In this document: positions 26,001 through 32,347 of the stretch, in pieces
How the letters are laid out: the number at the start of each line of letters is the position of its first letter
How positions within the stretch are numbered: the first letter of the stretch is position 1
Assembly (NCBI GenBank): GCA_948474755.1
Contig: CAOLHI010001478.1
Span: forward strand, 310,001 to 374,000
Length of the DNA: 64,000 nucleotides
DNA from: Ctenosaura bakeri
Taxonomy: Eukaryota; Chordata; Lepidosauria; Squamata; Iguanidae
Reading direction: 5' to 3'
The notes under the pieces: generated by a model
Told to the model about the DNA's origin: nothing
Database searches by the model: none
Seen by the model: the letters and a program-made list of their open reading frames with translations, nothing else
Position numbers and translations under genes: made by a program

Positions 26001-29000
26001 AGCAAAAGTTAACAGAGAATTTAATAACCATTTTATAAGAAAATCTATATTGAGAGTTTGGTTATTATAGAAAAAGAAAATATACCTGAAATTCCTGCTT
26101 TCTATTTTAAAAAGAGAAACAAAGACTAATTCTTTGTTTAGACTAATTCCATAGATGAATGTAGGGGTGACAGGCTGAGGATGGTGAAATTGATAAGTGT
26201 CCTACCACTGCTTGAAACTACACATACTTTTCGGAGCCTCCTTCACCAGACTACTTTCTCAGCTCCTGTAAAAGAGTTTTAGATGTTGCCTTAGATGGCT
26301 TCCTATGATAAAGCAGTGCTCTGTAATTTCTGATCGTTTTCTCATCTCTTGAAACTAGAGATTCTCAACCTTTGGACCTCCAGATGCTTTGGACTTTAAC
26401 CCCTAAAACTTTGGACTTTAACCCCACTGAGCAGAGCTCAGAAGTTCTTGGAATCAAAGTCTCAAATATATGGAGTGTTACTGCTTTAAACAATGGTTTC
26501 TGTTCTGAACAGTGTTGTTCCACCCTCTAGAACTAGGCCATTCTAAGTTTTAAATTATTTTTGTTTTTACTGAGTTTTAAAATGGTTTGAGAAGAAGCAT
26601 GCAGAAGACAACAAAGCCATTTCCCTGAAGCACAGCTTTTCCTCCTGTTATATCCATATAAAGCTTCTCTTCACGTAGCTGGATACAGACAGTGAACGGA
26701 AAAGTTACCTTTTTGGATTGCAAATCGCAGAATTCCTAGGTCAATGTGGGGTTCTGGGAGTTGTAGAGCAAAAGAAAAAAGAAAAAAAGAATTGCCCTGG
26801 GGGAATTGTTCTAAAGAGTTATGCTTAAATAGCCTCTTCCTGGACCAAACTAGATTCTGTGTCAAAAAGCATGAGTATTATCTCCAGTACTGATTATTTG
26901 TTAAAAGTTTCAGGGGCTATAGTGCTTTGGGGGAGGAGTTTTGAAGAAGAAATCTTTCTTCCCAAGTCATAGGCTTACTTCATCTAATGCATAACTATGA
27001 AGCCATTTCTGCACTAAACTGTTATAGGCCCTTTTCGCAGCGCCGGCGCTCGTGCGGTGGAGGAGAGCGGCTCGTGCAAGAAGCCTTCTCCGGGAGGCTG
27101 CCGCTTCCCCCTCCTTCCTTCCACAGGCGAGGGAACGAGTGGGGAAGCGGCAGCCTCCCAGAGGCGGAGGCGGCTCGCGCGTCCGTCCATCCCCCCCGCG
27201 CGCACGAGAAAGGAGCCTGTCCCGTCCGCCCCCCCGCACGCGCGAGAAAGGAGCTTGTCGCGTCTGCCCCCCGTGCGTGCGCGAAGCAGGACGTGTCGCG
27301 TCCGTCGCGTTAGCGCCCCGCCCCGTCCCTTCCTTCCGCAGGGGCGGAGGGAAGGAAGCGCGACCCGGCCGGCTCCCCGATGCTCTGCACAAGAGGTAAG
27401 TGCGCGCGGGCGCCGGGAGCGTTGCGCGAGCGCGGGTGATTTTCACTTTGAAGCGAAAATCAAAAAACCCGCGCTCACGCCGCTTCAGCCCCATGAGCCC
27501 GGCGGAAGTGGGAGTGCGTCGTGCGGAGCGACGCTCCCACTCCCGCGAGGCTCACGGGGCTGTCGCGCGAGAAAAGGCCCGTGCGAAAAGGGCCATAGTG
27601 TTATTGTTCCACTTTCAACATCCTGCAGAATTCTGGGGTTTGTAGTTTATTGAGCCCAAAGAGCTCTCTGGCTGAGAATTCTAAATGCCCCTCCCTAAAC
27701 TGCGAACCCCAGGATTCCATAGGATGTTGAAATTGGAATAATAGCACTATAACACTGTAGGGCAGAAATGGCCTAAGTCATGGGAGGAAAAAGGTACAGG
27801 TGTGATGTTGGTCTCTGAATATTTCCTCTTCTGCAGGCAATATAGCAGGTTTATGGGAGGATTTACATGAGGGAAGCTGTGTTGGAGAAAAAACATTATT
27901 CCCCTCACATCAATATATCTCCTGTTCAAACTAGCTTTCCCACTCCCTCCACAGTTGGTTTTGGTGAAAAAGAGAGCAAACAGATGGAAGGCTTTGCATG
28001 TTTTCTGCCTTAAGTCAGATCTAGTTTGTCCCTGAATTGCTGGCGAAATTCTGACAACAATAGGAAATATGCATTTGGGTGGAGCTTTCTCATTTGTGTC
28101 TAAGTTTATCTGGATTTTGAATCAGCTTTAAAGTTAACCAGCTGCAAATGATTAAACTTAGTTACAAGAACTAAAAACAACTCACCAAATTTTCTTGAGG
28201 CCAAATTAGAAAATATGTTATTTTTACTTATTTTATTAAAATTTTTATATTCCACTCCACATCCCAGAGACCAGGGTTCAAATCCCCACTTGGCCACTGA
28301 AACTCACTCAGTGACCTTGAGCGAGTCACACATTCTCAGCCTCAAATGAAGGCAAGGGCAAACCTTCTCTGAACAAGGGTCTTTCCCCACTATACTGTTA
28401 CAGTGCTACTATTCCACTTTCAACATCCTAGGGAATCCTGGGATTTGCAGTTTAGAGAGGGGCATTTAGAATTCTCAGCCAGAGAGCTCTTTGGTGTCAG
28501 TCAACTACAAACTCCAGAATTCCACAGGATGTTGAAAGTGGAATAATAGCATTAAGTGTAGTGTGGAAAGGCCCCAAATCTGGCCCAGAAAGCTCTGTGG
28601 TAAGTTTACCTTAGGGGTCAGTACAAGTCAGAAATGACCCGAAGGCACACAACAACAGTGTTATGCAGAACTAAGAACTGGCAGTATTGAGTGGTCAAGG
28701 CACTGAAGGCTAATCCATTATATATTTTAGCTTATTCTCCTACTCTGAATTTTATCATATTTCTGGAGTTTTTAAAAATGTTGATAACAAAGCCTCGGGA
28801 AATTATGATACATTGCATGCATTCTCTTTCAGTTGCTACTACTTATACTCATCTGTACAACGTCTTGAATTTCCCTGCTGGAGTTGTGCCGGTCAGTACA
28901 GTTACTCAGGCTGATGAGGAAGAGCTGAAGCTTTACAAAGGACATTATGGAGACCTCTGGGATAGGAGGATGAAGGAGGTCAGTCAATAGCAAACAAAGC

Positions 29001-29250
29001 GATTGCTGTGCATGGAAGCCACGTAGCTGAGCCTTTCAGTTTGTTGTGGAAAATATTAGCAGGGTAACCTTCCCTTGCTGCCCCTCTAAAATCAGTAACA
29101 TTTTATAGCAGGTGTATCCAGAAGTTGGACAAGTTATTTTTTAGGCCTCAGTCCCAATGACCATGCTGGCTGGGAGATTCTGGAGTTGATATAAAAAACA
29201 AACAACAAAAAACATTATTATTACTACTACTACTACTACTACTACTACAA

Positions 29251-29344
<94 letters not shown>

Positions 29345-30968
29345 GTTATTATTATTTTTATTATTAATAATAATATTGTTATTTATTCTATTTGTTACTT
29401 GCTTCTCTCCACAGCTCAAGGCAGGGTACAAAGAGATACAATTAAAAATAAACAAACAAAAACAAGTTAAAAACAAAACCTCTGGATTTTAAGAGTAATT
29501 TGTACAGCCTGATTCTAAGGGTGTGAACTTCAACTAAGATGTCCTAAGTTCAATGTGACGTGTTTGCTATAAGAGCATTTCAGATGATAACCCTGATATT
29601 GGAATAAAATTTGGAAGATCACAGGAATATTGAGATTTTTTTAAAAAAAATTTTATTTATTTTTTTGGCATTTGTATGACTACCCTAACTCTGTGCCATC
29701 TTATTCAAAGTCCAAAACAGCTCTTGCAGGCGTATATTAGGACATCTGTCATTATGTTTGTTAATGTTGGAAATACGTTCTGAACACTTTCCAGATGAGG
29801 CTAGGTCTACTGAGTATCCAGGGAAATAAAACAAAATCCAAAATCTTCAAAAGAGTGATACCTTTTTTAGGCAGCTAAAATGCACAAAACACATCACACA
29901 AGCTTTCAAAGCCCAACTGAATTCTTCATCAGTTATACAGGACTGATCATACAGAAATCGTACAGGAAAAAGAAAAAGGGAAAAATGTGTTGGTGTTGGG
30001 ACCATAGTCAGAGATGTTGGCCATTTCCGCACTAGACCGTTAAAATGCTTTTATTCCACTTTCAACACCCTATGGAATCCTGGGGTTTGCAGTTTAGGGA
30101 GGGGCCTCAGAGGCCCCTCCCTAAACTGTAAACCTCAGGATTCCATAGGGTGTTGAAAGTGGAATGAGAGCACTATAACAGTTTAGTGTGGAAATGGCCT
30201 AGTCTCTGTTGTAGTTCATTTGATTTGGAGGGATCTCATTGCAGGCAGAGGCCACTGCTTCATGGACATGTGGGAACCGAGACAGTAAAATTTAAACTCC
30301 ATTAGCACCAGTAAAGTAAAGAACCATGGAGGAGCCCTAAGGAAAAAAGCCAGGTTCACATTCATCAATAAGCCAGGTTGTCATTTGTTGAATTCTGACT
30401 TCTTGTTGTATTTGTTGGTCATCTCCAACAAATCCTGTTTTTAGTTACCTCAAAGCCACATTCAGAAGTCATGTTGTTGACTTGTAAACTCTGGCTGGTA
30501 TAAATCTTTGCTTGTCCTTATTTCTAAAGCAAGAAGCAAGCTTCTTTCCCCAGCCTGAAACCAAGGTTGACAAAGAGAGATTAAAGAGAAGCTCCAGAAA
30601 TGGGGCCCACAAACTATGGGGCTTTGTGTGTGTGGGGGGATCTACATGCTATATCAGCAAACCATGAATTAGAATGATGTGCAGATGCAGCTAAACTCAC
30701 AACAATTTTTAAGAGTGGCATGATGTTTAGAAGTTTCCTGAATCTTTTGAGAGCTACAGGCTCAAACTCACTTTCACCCTCAATAATGAAATACCTTTCA
30801 TAATACTAATGCTATTTTGCCTTTTTCCTGCAGGCTGTGGAAGGTGGTGTTGGGCTCCCTGTGGCAGTTCAATGTGTGGCCTTGCCGTGGCAGGAGGAAC
30901 TGTGTCTTCGATTCATGAAAGAGGTAGAGAGAGTCTCCCTTGAGAAGAGGGGGAGAAGGAAAATCTGA
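469..30968 (+). CDS. FAAH: Fatty-acid amide hydrolase (FAAH or FAAH1-like), exons 3-15, 5' part outside window
   Basis: Thirteen exons at 469-609, 1770-1903, 3662-3868, 6595-6635, 8455-8579, 10753-10878, 12414-12511, 13102-13201, 18274-18317, 19484-19523, 22106-22214, 28833-28978 and 30834-30968 join without frameshift to 481 residues. FAAH is an amidase-signature serine hydrolase of endomembranes that hydrolyses fatty-acid amides such as anandamide. Seen: YGVPVSIK (Lys41 = human Lys142), SPGGSSGGE (Ser116 = human Ser217) and the nucleophile Ser140 (= human Ser241), with no indel between them, and a C terminus [18 protein letters not shown] close to human FAAH. The membrane-cap region (about residues 303-332) is amphipathic. 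Human FAAH has 15 exons and 579 residues; this part plus 101 residues gives 582. Oddity: Ala-Ala replaces Gly-Gly just before the nucleophile. It could be the FAAH1-like/VDHAP paralogue known from birds rather than the strict FAAH orthologue. Confidence 0.93.
862..1208. mobile_element. Probable pogo/Tigger-like nonautonomous element
   Basis: The right end reads GGGGAGGGCCTACTGTA, i.e. CAGTAGGCCCTCCCC next to TA on the other strand, with TTCACGATGGCTCTGTGCCC inside. The region 31597-32082 has the same layout. TA next to CAGT ends suggests the Tc1/mariner-pogo group. The left end is decayed. Confidence 0.5.
1770..1903 (+). CDS. FAAH: FAAH exon 4
   Basis: Encodes residues 48-91 and two bases of codon 92. 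The acceptor is TTCTTTAAG|GGG and the donor AA|GTAAGT. It reads GYPNTLGL then [20 protein letters not shown], matching the human stretch DSVVVHVLKLQGAVPFVHTN. A perfect GTAAGT donor and correct phase support the boundaries. Confidence 0.92.
2164..2212. repeat. (AATTT)n microsatellite
   Basis: About nine units of TTTAA directly before the CR1 fragment. Confidence 0.9.
2229..2952 (+). mobile_element. CR1 LINE 3' end, in FAAH intron 4
   Basis: Open frame ending [17 protein letters not shown], about 90% alike to the C-terminal CR1 reverse transcriptase at 39431-40453 (minus). It includes [18 protein letters not shown] and [18 protein letters not shown]. The 3' end has GATTCTATGATTC repeats. It is heavily 5'-truncated and preceded by an (AATTT)n tract. 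Confidence 0.93.
3662..3868 (+). CDS. FAAH: FAAH exon 5, catalytic core
   Basis: This is the amidase signature exon (completes codon 92, residues 93-160, starts codon 161). The acceptor is CTTACTCAG and the donor AG|GTAGGT. It carries [18 protein letters not shown] (Ser116 = human Ser217) and GTDVAASIR with nucleophile Ser140 (human Ser241), then [14 protein letters not shown]. Human has GTDIGGSIR at the nucleophile loop, whose backbone amides form the oxyanion hole; here both glycines (human 239-240) are alanines. Confidence 0.96.
5261..5692. mobile_element. GC-rich MITE with TCA target duplication
   Basis: Begins GGCTCTTTTCACATGG and ends GCAGAAAGGGCC, flanked by TCA at 5258-5260 and 5693-5695. 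Inside, CATTTTCGGCCTGTAGCCAA is the family hairpin. 432 bp, in FAAH intron 5. Compared with 61734 it lies in the opposite orientation. Confidence 0.8.
6595..6635 (+). CDS. FAAH: FAAH exon 6 (41-nt microexon-sized)
   Basis: Completes Ser161 and encodes [13 protein letters not shown]. The acceptor is TCTTGTGTAG and the donor CAG|GTGAGC. Similarity to human FAAH is low here, but the spacing from RLS to GPMARD is the same 18 residues as in human, and the phases (2 in, 1 out) fit both neighbours. Confidence 0.8.
7925..8174 (+). mobile_element. Sauria-type SINE
   Basis: A tRNA-like 5' part (GAGAGCCAGTGTGGAG, GGACTACAACTCTGGAGAC), a body with GTGACCTTGAGCAAGTCAC, and a Bov-B-like tail GAGGGCACACAACAACAAC. 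Nearly full length, in FAAH intron 6. Confidence 0.88.
8455..8579 (+). CDS. FAAH: FAAH exon 7
   Basis: Encodes residues 175-216, with [19 protein letters not shown] and [14 protein letters not shown], nearly identical to the human GPMARDVESLALCLRALLC and [14 protein letters not shown]. The acceptor is TTTCATTCTAG and the donor GAG|GTAAGA. Confidence 0.96.
8687..8866. mobile_element. Foldback MITE, TGA duplication
   Basis: 180 bp, GGCCATTTCCTCACTAGCC to GGCTAGTGCGGAAATGGCT, flanked by TGA at 8684-8686 and 8867-8869. Arms match over the whole length, including CCTGGGGTTTGCAGTTTCGG against its complement. Lies 110 bp after FAAH exon 7. Confidence 0.88.
9478..10620 (+). repeat. Short tandem duplication with an LTR in the first copy
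   Basis: Copy A is 9478-9576 plus 10435-10503; copy B is 10504-10620. Both contain CCCCATATTCCCCAAT, AATCTGTATT, GTTGTTAACAT and AGGTTG...TTCCTG...GGAAT.CACTGTC. Copy B has no LTR and so shows the pre-insertion sequence. A further 22-bp direct repeat (CCTCCTTGGGAAGACATAGG) follows at about 10602-10645. Confidence 0.8.
9577..10434 (+). mobile_element. Solo LTR in FAAH intron 7
   Basis: 858 bp beginning TGTTACTGTGG and ending AGGGTAACA (TGTT...AACA), flanked by GTTG at 9573-9576 and 10435-10438 (4-bp target duplication). It holds AATAAA at 10232-10237, and its 3' part (CCTGACCCTGTAGACATTGG, then GGCGCCCCTCCCGGGACCCC) matches the other two LTRs in this window. No internal retroviral sequence is present, so it is a recombined solo LTR, oriented with the host gene. 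The 4-bp duplication fits gamma-type retroviruses. Confidence 0.88.
10753..10878 (+). CDS. FAAH: FAAH exon 8
   Basis: 42 codons (217-258), phase 0 at both ends. It includes [20 protein letters not shown] and [17 protein letters not shown], matching human LRVGYYETDNYTMPSPAM and RRAVLETKQSLEAAGHT. The acceptor is TTCTTTGCAG and the donor ACA|GTAAGC. The intron before it carries a solo LTR and a local duplication. Confidence 0.96.
10879..12413. other. FAAH intron 8, nothing recognised
   Basis: AT-rich, only short homopolymers. I see no repeat family, gene or strong motif. Confidence 0.5.
12414..12511 (+). CDS. FAAH: FAAH exon 9
   Basis: Encodes [20 protein letters not shown], then [12 protein letters not shown] and two bases of codon 291. 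The acceptor is TTAATTCCCAG and the donor TT|GTAAGT. It matches human LVPFLPSNIPHALETLSTGG and LFSDGGHTFLQNF in order and spacing. Confidence 0.93.
13102..13201 (+). CDS. FAAH: FAAH exon 10, membrane-cap region
   Basis: Encodes [11 protein letters not shown], then [17 protein letters not shown], aligned with human KGDFVDPCLGD and KLPQWLKGLLAFLVKPL, the amphipathic cap helices that dip into the membrane. The acceptor is CACCATTCCAG and the donor TTG|GTGAGT; the exon ends in phase 0. Confidence 0.93.
13574..13808 (-). mobile_element. Sauria-type SINE, reverse
   Basis: Complement of the family: TTCAGGTCATTTCTGACTCA ... CCCAAGGTCACCTAGTGGGT ... ACGCTACGCCACAGTAG. In FAAH intron 10, antisense. 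Confidence 0.82.
13809..16780. other. FAAH intron 10, mostly unannotated
   Basis: Near 14270-14400 there is a run of degenerate ACC/ATGCC tandem-like units (GTGGCCCTGCC, CCACATGCCATGG) that yields spurious frames on both strands. The part around 15400-15560 is repeat-free and AT-rich (CTATTTGCATTGATTGCTAT). Nothing else supported. Confidence 0.4.
16678..16702. repeat. (TGA)n microsatellite
   Basis: Eight TGA units, FAAH intron 10. Confidence 0.9.
16781..17023 (+). mobile_element. Sauria-type SINE
   Basis: GTGTGGTGTAGTGGTTTGAA (tRNA-like box region) to GGGCATACAACAACAACA. Full-length copy with both the RNA polymerase III-like 5' part and the Bov-B-like tail. In FAAH intron 10. Confidence 0.88.
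17395..17434. repeat. (TG)n(AG)n compound microsatellite
   Basis: TGTG run changing to GAGA run, FAAH intron 10. Confidence 0.9.
17664..17882. mobile_element. Older foldback repeat, diverged relative
   Basis: ACTATAGCATCATGATTCCT at the left pairs imperfectly with AAATCATAGTGTTGTAACTG at the right, around GCAAACCCCAGCATTCCATA. Similar pairs lie at about 44020-44140 (one arm), 46225-46435 and 63190-63405. These have AGCCATGG near the arms and look like an older subfamily. Confidence 0.5.
18274..18317 (+). CDS. FAAH: FAAH exon 11
   Basis: 44-nt exon encoding [14 protein letters not shown] and two bases of a Gly codon. The acceptor is CTTTGTTTCAG and the donor GG|GTAAGA. It corresponds to human LPRLSAFLSNMKSR, the end of the cap. 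It follows a 5.1-kb intron. Confidence 0.88.
19484..19523 (+). CDS. FAAH: FAAH exon 12
   Basis: 40-nt exon encoding [13 protein letters not shown] after the shared Gly codon. The acceptor is AATTTCCTAG and the donor ATG|GTAATT. Human has SAGKLWELQHEIEV here; phase 2 in and phase 0 out fit the adjacent exons. Confidence 0.85.
20012..20090. repeat. (AAAT)n(TAGC)n compound microsatellite
   Basis: About eleven AAAT units followed by about nine TAGC units; the TAGC part is self-complementary. Confidence 0.92.
20269..20396. mobile_element. Foldback MITE
   Basis: GGCCATTTCCACACTAGACT to AGTCTAGTGTGGAAATGGCC, 128 bp. Flanks TAA and TTA differ, so no clean target duplication. In FAAH intron 12. Confidence 0.82.
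21235..21480 (+). mobile_element. L2 LINE 3' fragment
   Basis: The frame encodes [20 protein letters not shown] and [19 protein letters not shown], then [11 protein letters not shown], the C-terminal L2 ORF2 pattern (phrase [12 protein letters not shown]). No 5' part is present. In FAAH intron 12. Confidence 0.8.
21618..21820 (+). mobile_element. 5S-rRNA-derived SINE
   Basis: The 5' part resembles 5S rRNA (CTGTCTGATGTTGAAACTAC, GGTTAGTACTTGTATGAAGA), then the body TTCTGAGTATTCCCTGCCCA and tail GACAGGCAACTTGAAAGCTC. Not a 5S gene: the first 30 bases and the 3' stem are missing. Confidence 0.8.
22106..22214 (+). CDS. FAAH: FAAH exon 13
   Basis: Encodes [20 protein letters not shown] and [16 protein letters not shown] plus one base. 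Human has VYRKTVIAQWRALDLDVVLT and PMLAPALDLNAPG. The acceptor is CTTTCTTCCCAG and the donor G|GTATTG (weak). A 6.6-kb repeat-filled intron follows. Confidence 0.94.
22215..24050. other. FAAH intron 13, first part, nothing recognised
   Basis: No gene or named repeat seen. The rest of this intron (to 28832) is a dense repeat nest described separately. Confidence 0.5.
24052..24143 (+). mobile_element. Sauria-type SINE fragment
   Basis: GGACTGAGATTTGAGAGATC, GGTTCCGGTCCCCACTGAGC and a GTGACCTGGGC segment match the SINE 5' half; the rest is missing at the junction with the GC-rich MITE at 24149. Confidence 0.6.
24149..24773. mobile_element. GC-rich MITE with 39-bp internal tandem repeat, TGT duplication
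   Basis: GGCCCTTTTCGCATTG to GTGCGAAAAGGGCC, 625 bp, flanked by TGT at 24146-24148 and 24774-24776. Very rich in G, C and CpG, in contrast with the AT-rich intron around it. Contains four 39-bp tandem units (24318-24473) and a perfect AG|GTAAGT splice-donor motif near 24572. Confidence 0.85.
24318..24473. repeat. 39-bp tandem repeat, four copies
   Basis: Units start at 24318, 24357, 24396 and 24435, each beginning GTCGCGTCCG or a near variant and ending GAAAGGAGGCT. The period of 13 codons creates spurious repetitive open frames on both strands. The related MITE at 27027 has about three degenerate units at 27178-27300. Confidence 0.9.
24775..24845 (+). mobile_element. CR1 3' end fragment
   Basis: CTGCATGGCAGAAAGTTGGA through TCCAACTCTGTGATTCTA, the standard CR1 tail, directly beside a GC-rich MITE. 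Only the tail remains. Confidence 0.6.
24913..25455. mobile_element. MITE with GGCCCTTTCTGCA ends, ATA duplication
   Basis: GGCCCTTTCTGCACC to CATGCGGAAAGGGCC, 543 bp, flanked by ATA at 24910-24912 and 25456-25458. The interior differs from the CpG-rich copies. It holds three tandem CCATTTTGGAAGC units near 25237-25300. Same ends, so a second family of the same group. Confidence 0.8.
25735..26160 (+). mobile_element. L1 LINE ORF2 remnant
   Basis: Translated in the plus strand it shows [17 protein letters not shown], then [17 protein letters not shown] and [20 protein letters not shown], the conserved C-terminal part of L1 ORF2. In-frame stops at about 25866 and 26068 show it is dead. It lies in FAAH intron 13. 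Confidence 0.8.
27001..27773. mobile_element. Foldback MITE split by the GC-rich MITE
   Basis: AGCCATTTCTGCACTAAACT, interrupted at 27027-27594, then ATAGTGTTATTGTTCCACTT to ACACTGTAGGGCAGAAATGGCC... end near 27773. Host length without the insert is about 200 bp. Confidence 0.82.
27027..27594. mobile_element. GC-rich MITE nested in a foldback MITE, ATA duplication
   Basis: GGCCCTTTTCGCAGCG to GTGCGAAAAGGGCC, 568 bp, flanked by ATA at 27024-27026 and 27595-27597. It sits inside a palindromic MITE whose other copies read CTGTTATAGTGCTATTATTC, so the empty site is known and the 3-bp duplication is real. It has the same AG|GTAAGTGCGCG donor motif as the 24149 copy. Confidence 0.88.
28250..28657 (+). 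mobile_element. Sauria-type SINE split by a foldback MITE
   Basis: The 5' part runs to CTCTGAACAA (28376), and the 3' part resumes at CAAATCTGGCCCAGAAA (28575) through GAAGGCACACAACAAC. Other copies read CTGAACAAATCTTGCC here, so the insert at 28377-28574 with a CAA duplication is directly proven. Confidence 0.85.
28377..28574. mobile_element. Foldback MITE inside a SINE, CAA duplication
   Basis: GGGTCTTTCCCCACTATAC to GTAGTGTGGAAAGGCCC, 198 bp, flanked by CAA at 28374-28376 and 28575-28577 within an otherwise collinear SINE. Confidence 0.87.
28833..28978 (+). CDS. FAAH: FAAH exon 14
   Basis: Encodes residues 389-437 with [18 protein letters not shown] and [15 protein letters not shown], matching human [18 protein letters not shown] and YRGYFGDIWDKMLQK. 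The acceptor is TCTCTTTCAG and the donor GAG|GTCAGT. A second copy of this exon, exactly the same 146-nt length, lies at 36914-37059. Confidence 0.96.
29215..29372. repeat. (ACT)n(ATT)n compound microsatellite
   Basis: Long ACT then ATT run, FAAH intron 14. It produces a meaningless poly-Val/poly-Ile frame on the minus strand. Confidence 0.93.
30019..30199. mobile_element. Foldback MITE in FAAH intron 14
   Basis: GGCCATTTCCGCACTAGACC to CAGTTTAGTGTGGAAATGGCC, 181 bp, with a nearly perfect stem around GGGGCCTCAGAGGCCCC at 30100-30117. No matching 3-bp flanks. Confidence 0.85.
30834..30968 (+). CDS. FAAH: FAAH exon 15, terminal coding exon
   Basis: Encodes [20 protein letters not shown], then [20 protein letters not shown] and a basic tail RRKI before TGA. 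The acceptor is TTTTTCCTGCAG. It is almost identical to human [21 protein letters not shown] poly(A) signal lies 43 nt past the stop. Confidence 0.97.
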   Translation, partial: AVEGGVGLPVAVQCVALPWQEELCLRFMKEVERVSLEKRGRRKI

Positions 30969-31010
30969 GCCTGTTGGAGAGGAGCTTGGGAGGAATTCAT
31001 TGTATCAGCA

Positions 31011-31016
31011 AATAAA
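31011..31016 (+). terminator. Poly(A) signal of the FAAH gene
   Basis: AATAAA 43 nt after the stop codon, followed by a GT/T-rich stretch (TTTGTGTTGG...TGTTTGTTTT) typical of a cleavage-downstream element. This implies a very short 3' UTR of about 60 nt. Confidence 0.8.
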
Positions 31017-31334
31017 CATTTGTGTTGGCTTCTTGAGTTTACTGCTGTGTTTGTTTTAATATTGCATAGGTATTCAATTGCAATGTTCTATCAGAAAACT
31101 GATCATATTTTTCTGTGGCCACCTTTGTTGTTCATGTCATTGACCTTCAAGTTGCTTGGACTGTAACACCATTATCCTGGGGTTTTGTTGGAAAGATTTC
31201 CAGATGAAATGGAAGCTTCAAGAGATGAGAGAAGAATATCTCCCACCCCATTTACGATTTTTTTTTTCCTGCAATGCTTTGGGTCATCACTCAGCTCTGA
31301 AACCTCTGTGTTTCATAGCTACATAGTGACTATG

Positions 31335-31492
31335 ATTTCTTCAGAAATGGTTCACCATTGCCTTTTTCTAAGGCTGAAAAAGTTTGATTTGCCCAAGGTT
31401 ACACACTGGGTTTCCATGGATGATCTGGGATTCAGATCCTGGTCTCCCAGAACCTTAGTCTAACACTCAAACCACTACACTACAGTGGTTCT
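31335..31492 (-). mobile_element. Sauria-type SINE, reverse, tail truncated
   Basis: GTTCACCATTGCCTTTTTCT, TTGCCCAAGGTTACACACTG and AACCACTACACTACAGTGGT are the complement of the SINE body and tRNA-like part. The 3' tail is missing. About 370 bp downstream of the FAAH stop. Confidence 0.75.
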
Positions 31493-31596
31493 ATGGCCAT
31501 CTACTTAACATAATCTTTTCCTGAGATTACTCTGCCAGTACATTCACATTTCACAATCACATAATTATATCTTAATCAAGAAGCATGCATGCACAG

Positions 31597-32082
31597 TAGC
31601 TCCTCTACATTTGCAGGTTTGACCTTCATGAATCTGATTATTCGCCAGACATATGCTTGCCTCCCCTCCCATTTTGCATTGCTCACCCCAAGCTTGGGAG
31701 GCCTGTGCTTAAAATGGATGTTTTTTCCTTTTGGGTGAGCAAACTATCCTTCCCACTGCTGAAGGCATGGCCTCTCTGTCATGTGGTTGCACATTCGGCT
31801 GTGTACTGACTGGTGACTGGTCAGGTGCTCCTTTCTCAAGATGGCCGCCAGAAGTAATTAAAAATCCAGAACCCCTTCTTCTCTATCCAAGGGGAAAGTA
31901 CAGATAAGCCTTTTAAGTTGTCCTCCCCCCACTCCAATGCCAGAGCTAGAGGCAAAGGAATGGGAGGGGAAGCTCTGGAGGGGAATGGGATGGGAATTGT
32001 GGGCAGAGTTATTCATGGTTTTTCCACTTTTGCGAGGGCTCTATGCCCCAAACCTTCACGAATGTGGAGGGGCTACTCTATT
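31597..32082. mobile_element. Probable pogo/Tigger-like nonautonomous element
   Basis: CAGTAGCTCCTCTACATTTG at the left and AATGTGGAGGGGCTACTCTA at the right form terminal inverted repeats of about 20 bp. The interior shares GAATCTGATTATTCGCCAG and GAGGGCTCTATGCCCCAAAC with 862-1208. 486 bp. Confidence 0.65.
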
Positions 32083-32152
32083 TATTATTAGCTTAATGAA
32101 CATGGTCTAGTTTGATCATAAAAATTGGGTTCCTCTATAGTTTACATGGAGA

Positions 32153-32347
32153 GAACCAGCATGGTATAGTGGTCAGGATATTGGACTACAACATTGGAGA
32201 CCAGGATTCAATTCCCCAGCCATGGAAACCCACTTGGGTGCATTAGACACTCTCAGCCCCAGAAAACCCAGTGATATGTTCACTTTGGGGTCTCCATAAG
32301 TCAGCAATGACTTGAAGGCACACAACAACAACAACAACAACAACACA
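32153..32347 (+). mobile_element. Sauria-type SINE
   Basis: GAGAACCAGCATGGTATAGT to GACTTGAAGGCACACAACAA then (CAA)n. Slightly deleted in the middle. Confidence 0.85.

Noticed and set aside
26967..27653. Long Arg/Pro-rich frames on both strands
   Set aside because: Same GC-rich MITE; long frames arise because stop codons are rare in CpG-rich DNA.
29141..29476. Minus-strand frame with long Ile and Val runs
   Set aside because: Translation of an ACT/ATT microsatellite.
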